From NCBI GenBank assembly GCA_002404375.1, contig DHJO01000041.1, forward strand, positions 14,560 to 30,926: DNA of 16,367 nt, written 5' to 3'. The stretch comes from Gemmatimonadales bacterium UBA4718 (lineage in GTDB: Bacteria; Gemmatimonadota; Gemmatimonadetes; Gemmatimonadales; Gemmatimonadaceae). Numbering within the stretch: the first letter of the stretch is position 1; each line of letters begins with the position of its first letter. The position numbers and the translations under genes are program-made. The notes beneath the pieces are model-generated. The model did not search any database, was not told the origin of the DNA, and saw only the letters and a list, made by a program, of their open reading frames with translations. Positions 14,706-16,367 of the stretch are shown here, piece by piece.

Positions 14706-15023
14706 CTAGAAAGGCAGCTTGAATGGGAGGTTCAGTCCGCCAGTGAGCTTGCCCATCTCGCCCTTCGCGAGCTCGCCGGCTTTTTTCTGGGCCTCGTTGA
14801 CGGCGACGAGCACAAGATCCTCGAGCATCTCGACGTCTTTGGGATCCGCCACGCTCGGGTCGATCTTCACGCGCGTGATCGTCCCCTTTCCGTCAGCTTC
14901 AACCGTCACCAAGCCGCCCCCGGCCGCAGCGGTCACGGTCTGCTTTTCCAGCTCGGCCTGCATCTCCTGCATGCGGGTCTGCATCTGCTGCGCCTGCTCG
15001 AAAATCTTCGAAAAATCAGCCAT
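14706..15023 (-). CDS. YbaB/EbfC family nucleoid-associated DNA-binding protein
   Basis: This is a small dimeric DNA-binding protein of the YbaB/EbfC family, associated with the nucleoid and with RecR-linked recombination. The 105-aa product has the typical long N-terminal helix rich in Gln and Met (FSKIFEQAQQMQTRMQEMQAELEKQ). A central sheet follows, with the family pattern GGGLVTVEADGKGTITRVKIDPS, and then a helix (DVEMLEDLVLVAVNEAQKKA) and a Gly-rich C-terminus GKLTGGLNLPF. Length is normal. It lies 30 nt after dnaX and 1 nt before recR. The ATG at 15023 gives the standard MADFSKIF start. Confidence 0.94.
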   Translation of the reverse strand: MADFSKIFEQAQQMQTRMQEMQAELEKQTVTAAAGGGLVTVEADGKGTITRVKIDPSVADPKDVEMLEDLVLVAVNEAQKKAGELAKGEMGKLTGGLNLPFKLPF

Positions 15024-15053
15024 TGTCCCAGTTTGTGAATGAGCTCCGTGCGG

Positions 15054-16367
15054 TCAGTCGAGGAGCTCGAGGTCCAGCTCGTCGATTGCCGCTCCCAGCG
15101 CGGGATCCTTCTGACGCAGCATGCCGATCCGCTCCTCCTTGAGCGCCTCCGGGGTCATACGGCTCCGATTCGAATCCTGTGCCGTCGCTTCCATTGCGCG
15201 CTTCATTTCGCGGAGCTGTCCCTCGTTTACCGGTGTCGCGGATTTTGCTGGCGCCTCCGGTGGCAGAGCGTTCGGGGCGCTCAGCTGCGGGGGATAGCCC
15301 GGACGCGTCGCCGGCCTTTGCACCGTTCGCGCCACTGAAGCCTGCGCCGGTTGGGCGCGGATCGAACCGCTTGCCGTTACACCTCGCTCGCTGCCCACGG
15401 ACGACTCAGCGCCCAGCCCCTTGAGCAGATCCTCCAGAGCGACCGTCCTGTCCAGCAGCGCCATCCTGACGAGGAGCATCTCGATTAGAAGCTGCTGTTG
15501 ACCGCTCTTCCGGAAGGTCGGCTCGAGTGCGTTGACCGCGCTGACCATCCGGAGCAGGTCGCCGGCAGTGAAGAGGTCCTTTCTCTCCCTCAGAGCCGCG
15601 GCCGCGGTAGCTGAGACTCCATCGGCCTTTCCATTGAGCACCACCGCGAGCTGGGCACGCAGCATGTCCGCGAAGCCCGAGAGAAACACGCCAAAGTCGA
15701 CGCCTGCATCCGCAAGCCTGGTCACTGCGCCGAACACTTCTCCGGCGCGGTGACCCGCGATGATGTCCAGGATTGCCAGGAACTCGTCCTCGGGTACGAG
15801 TCCGAGCGCCTCTCTAACGCGCTCAGCGGTCACAGTGCCTTCACCGATGGAAATCACCTGGTCCGTGAGGCTGAGGGCGTCACGCATCGAGCCGTCGGCG
15901 GCACGGGCGATCATTGCCAGCGCGTCTTCCGAGACCTTCACTCCTTCCTTCTCGAGGACGGTCGTCAGACGCTTTGTAATGTCACCAAGTCCTATGCGCT
16001 TGAGGTCGAAGCGCTGAAGCCGGCTGAGGACCGGCGCGGCAGCCTGGGCGATCTTTTGCGGCTCGGTGGTCGCGAATACAAAGACGACACGCGGCGGCGG
16101 CTCCTCCAGGATCTTGAGCAGCGCGTTCCACGCTTCGCGCGTCAGCATGTGGGCTTCGTCGACAATGTAGACCTTGAAGCGGTCGTCACCCGAAGGAGCG
16201 TACATCGCTCTCTCACGAAGATCGCGCGCGTCGTCAACACCGCGGTTCGACGCTGCGTCTATCTCGACTACATCGAGGCTCGACGATCCGGCCCAGATGC
16301 GCTGACACGAGACACATTCTCCGCACGGCTCGCCATCGCCGCGCTTGTTCTCGCAGTTGAGCGCCAT
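15054..16367 (-). CDS. dnaX: DNA polymerase III tau/gamma subunit (N-terminus outside window)
   Basis: This is the ATPase of the sliding-clamp loader. The frame is open to the window edge: the ATG at 16365-16367 corresponds to an internal position just before ALNCE, so the Walker A region and true start are missing. Visible are the zinc-site cysteines (5, 15, 18, 21 of the fragment: NC, PCGECVSC), Walker B VYIVDEAHML (66-75), sensor-1 FATTEP, and the arginine-finger region. The last reads VLSRLQRF, with Leu where the family usually has SRC. The clamp-loader collar domain follows to about residue 330, then a Pro/Ala-rich linker and a short acidic end DELDLELLD. No programmed-frameshift slippery run (A-rich heptamer) was noticed. 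It is the first visible gene of the minus-strand run. Confidence 0.96.
   Translation of the reverse strand: MALNCENKRGDGEPCGECVSCQRIWAGSSSLDVVEIDAASNRGVDDARDLRERAMYAPSGDDRFKVYIVDEAHMLTREAWNALLKILEEPPPRVVFVFATTEPQKIAQAAAPVLSRLQRFDLKRIGLGDITKRLTTVLEKEGVKVSEDALAMIARAADGSMRDALSLTDQVISIGEGTVTAERVREALGLVPEDEFLAILDIIAGHRAGEVFGAVTRLADAGVDFGVFLSGFADMLRAQLAVVLNGKADGVSATAAAALRERKDLFTAGDLLRMVSAVNALEPTFRKSGQQQLLIEMLLVRMALLDRTVALEDLLKGLGAESSVGSERGVTASGSIRAQPAQASVARTVQRPATRPGYPPQLSAPNALPPEAPAKSATPVNEGQLREMKRAMEATAQDSNRSRMTPEALKEERIGMLRQKDPALGAAIDELDLELLD

Overview
This is a GC-rich bacterial chromosome segment with dense, ordinary-looking coding, several TTG and GTG starts, and secreted or lipoprotein hydrolases. 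The gene set and order best fit Gemmatimonadota or a nearby soil lineage: dnaX-ybaB-recR, then a small membrane protein, MglB and MglA, then pgsA-cinA-grpE-dnaJ, alongside secreted M28, PQQ-type, GH20 and DUF1080 proteins. That assignment is an inference from gene content and has not been tested by phylogeny.

Layout. (a) 1-498: the 3' end of a tryptophan 2,3-dioxygenase gene, cut by the window edge. (b) 499-742: a non-coding gap with several inverted repeats, including one just upstream of the next gene. (c) 743-3018, plus strand: a cysteine desulfurase followed 2 nt later by mnmA, a sulfur donor and tRNA 2-thiouridylase pair. (d) 3062-4573, plus strand: a secreted M28 zinc peptidase. It is tail-to-tail with (e) 4601-6226, minus strand: a periplasmic PQQ-dehydrogenase-like beta-propeller. 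(f) 6227-6297: a short divergent promoter region with a perfect 10-bp palindrome. (g) 6298-8627, plus strand: a GH20 lipoprotein hexosaminidase overlapping by 7 nt a secreted DUF1080 / 3-keto-glycoside hydrolase-type protein. (h) 8628-8876: a gap between convergent genes that holds a long, highly ordered foldback (8647-8834). (i) 8877-16367, minus strand throughout: a ten-gene run, read from the right edge as dnaX (5' end missing), ybaB/ebfC, recR, an 89-aa membrane protein, mglB, mglA, pgsA, cinA, grpE, dnaJ. Spacing in this run is from -4 to about 30 nt, so it is probably one transcription unit or a few nested ones.

How the parts work together. The right half is a housekeeping cluster covering replication (DnaX), recombination (RecR and YbaB), a polarity-type small GTPase with its Roadblock partner (MglA/MglB), phospholipid synthesis (PgsA), NMN recycling (CinA) and the DnaK co-chaperones GrpE and DnaJ. 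The left half is tRNA thiolation plus exported enzymes for peptide and amino-sugar or oxidised-sugar breakdown.

No CRISPR array, insertion sequence, integrase, tRNA or rRNA was seen. The least explained item is the foldback at 8647-8834. It has a 19-bp perfect terminal stem, an irregular helix over about 54 nt per side and an 80-nt apex with three local hairpins. It may be an uncharacterised structured RNA or a MITE-like element. The 89-aa membrane protein embedded between recR and mglB, and an MglA with an extra segment of about 30 residues, are the next most interesting.
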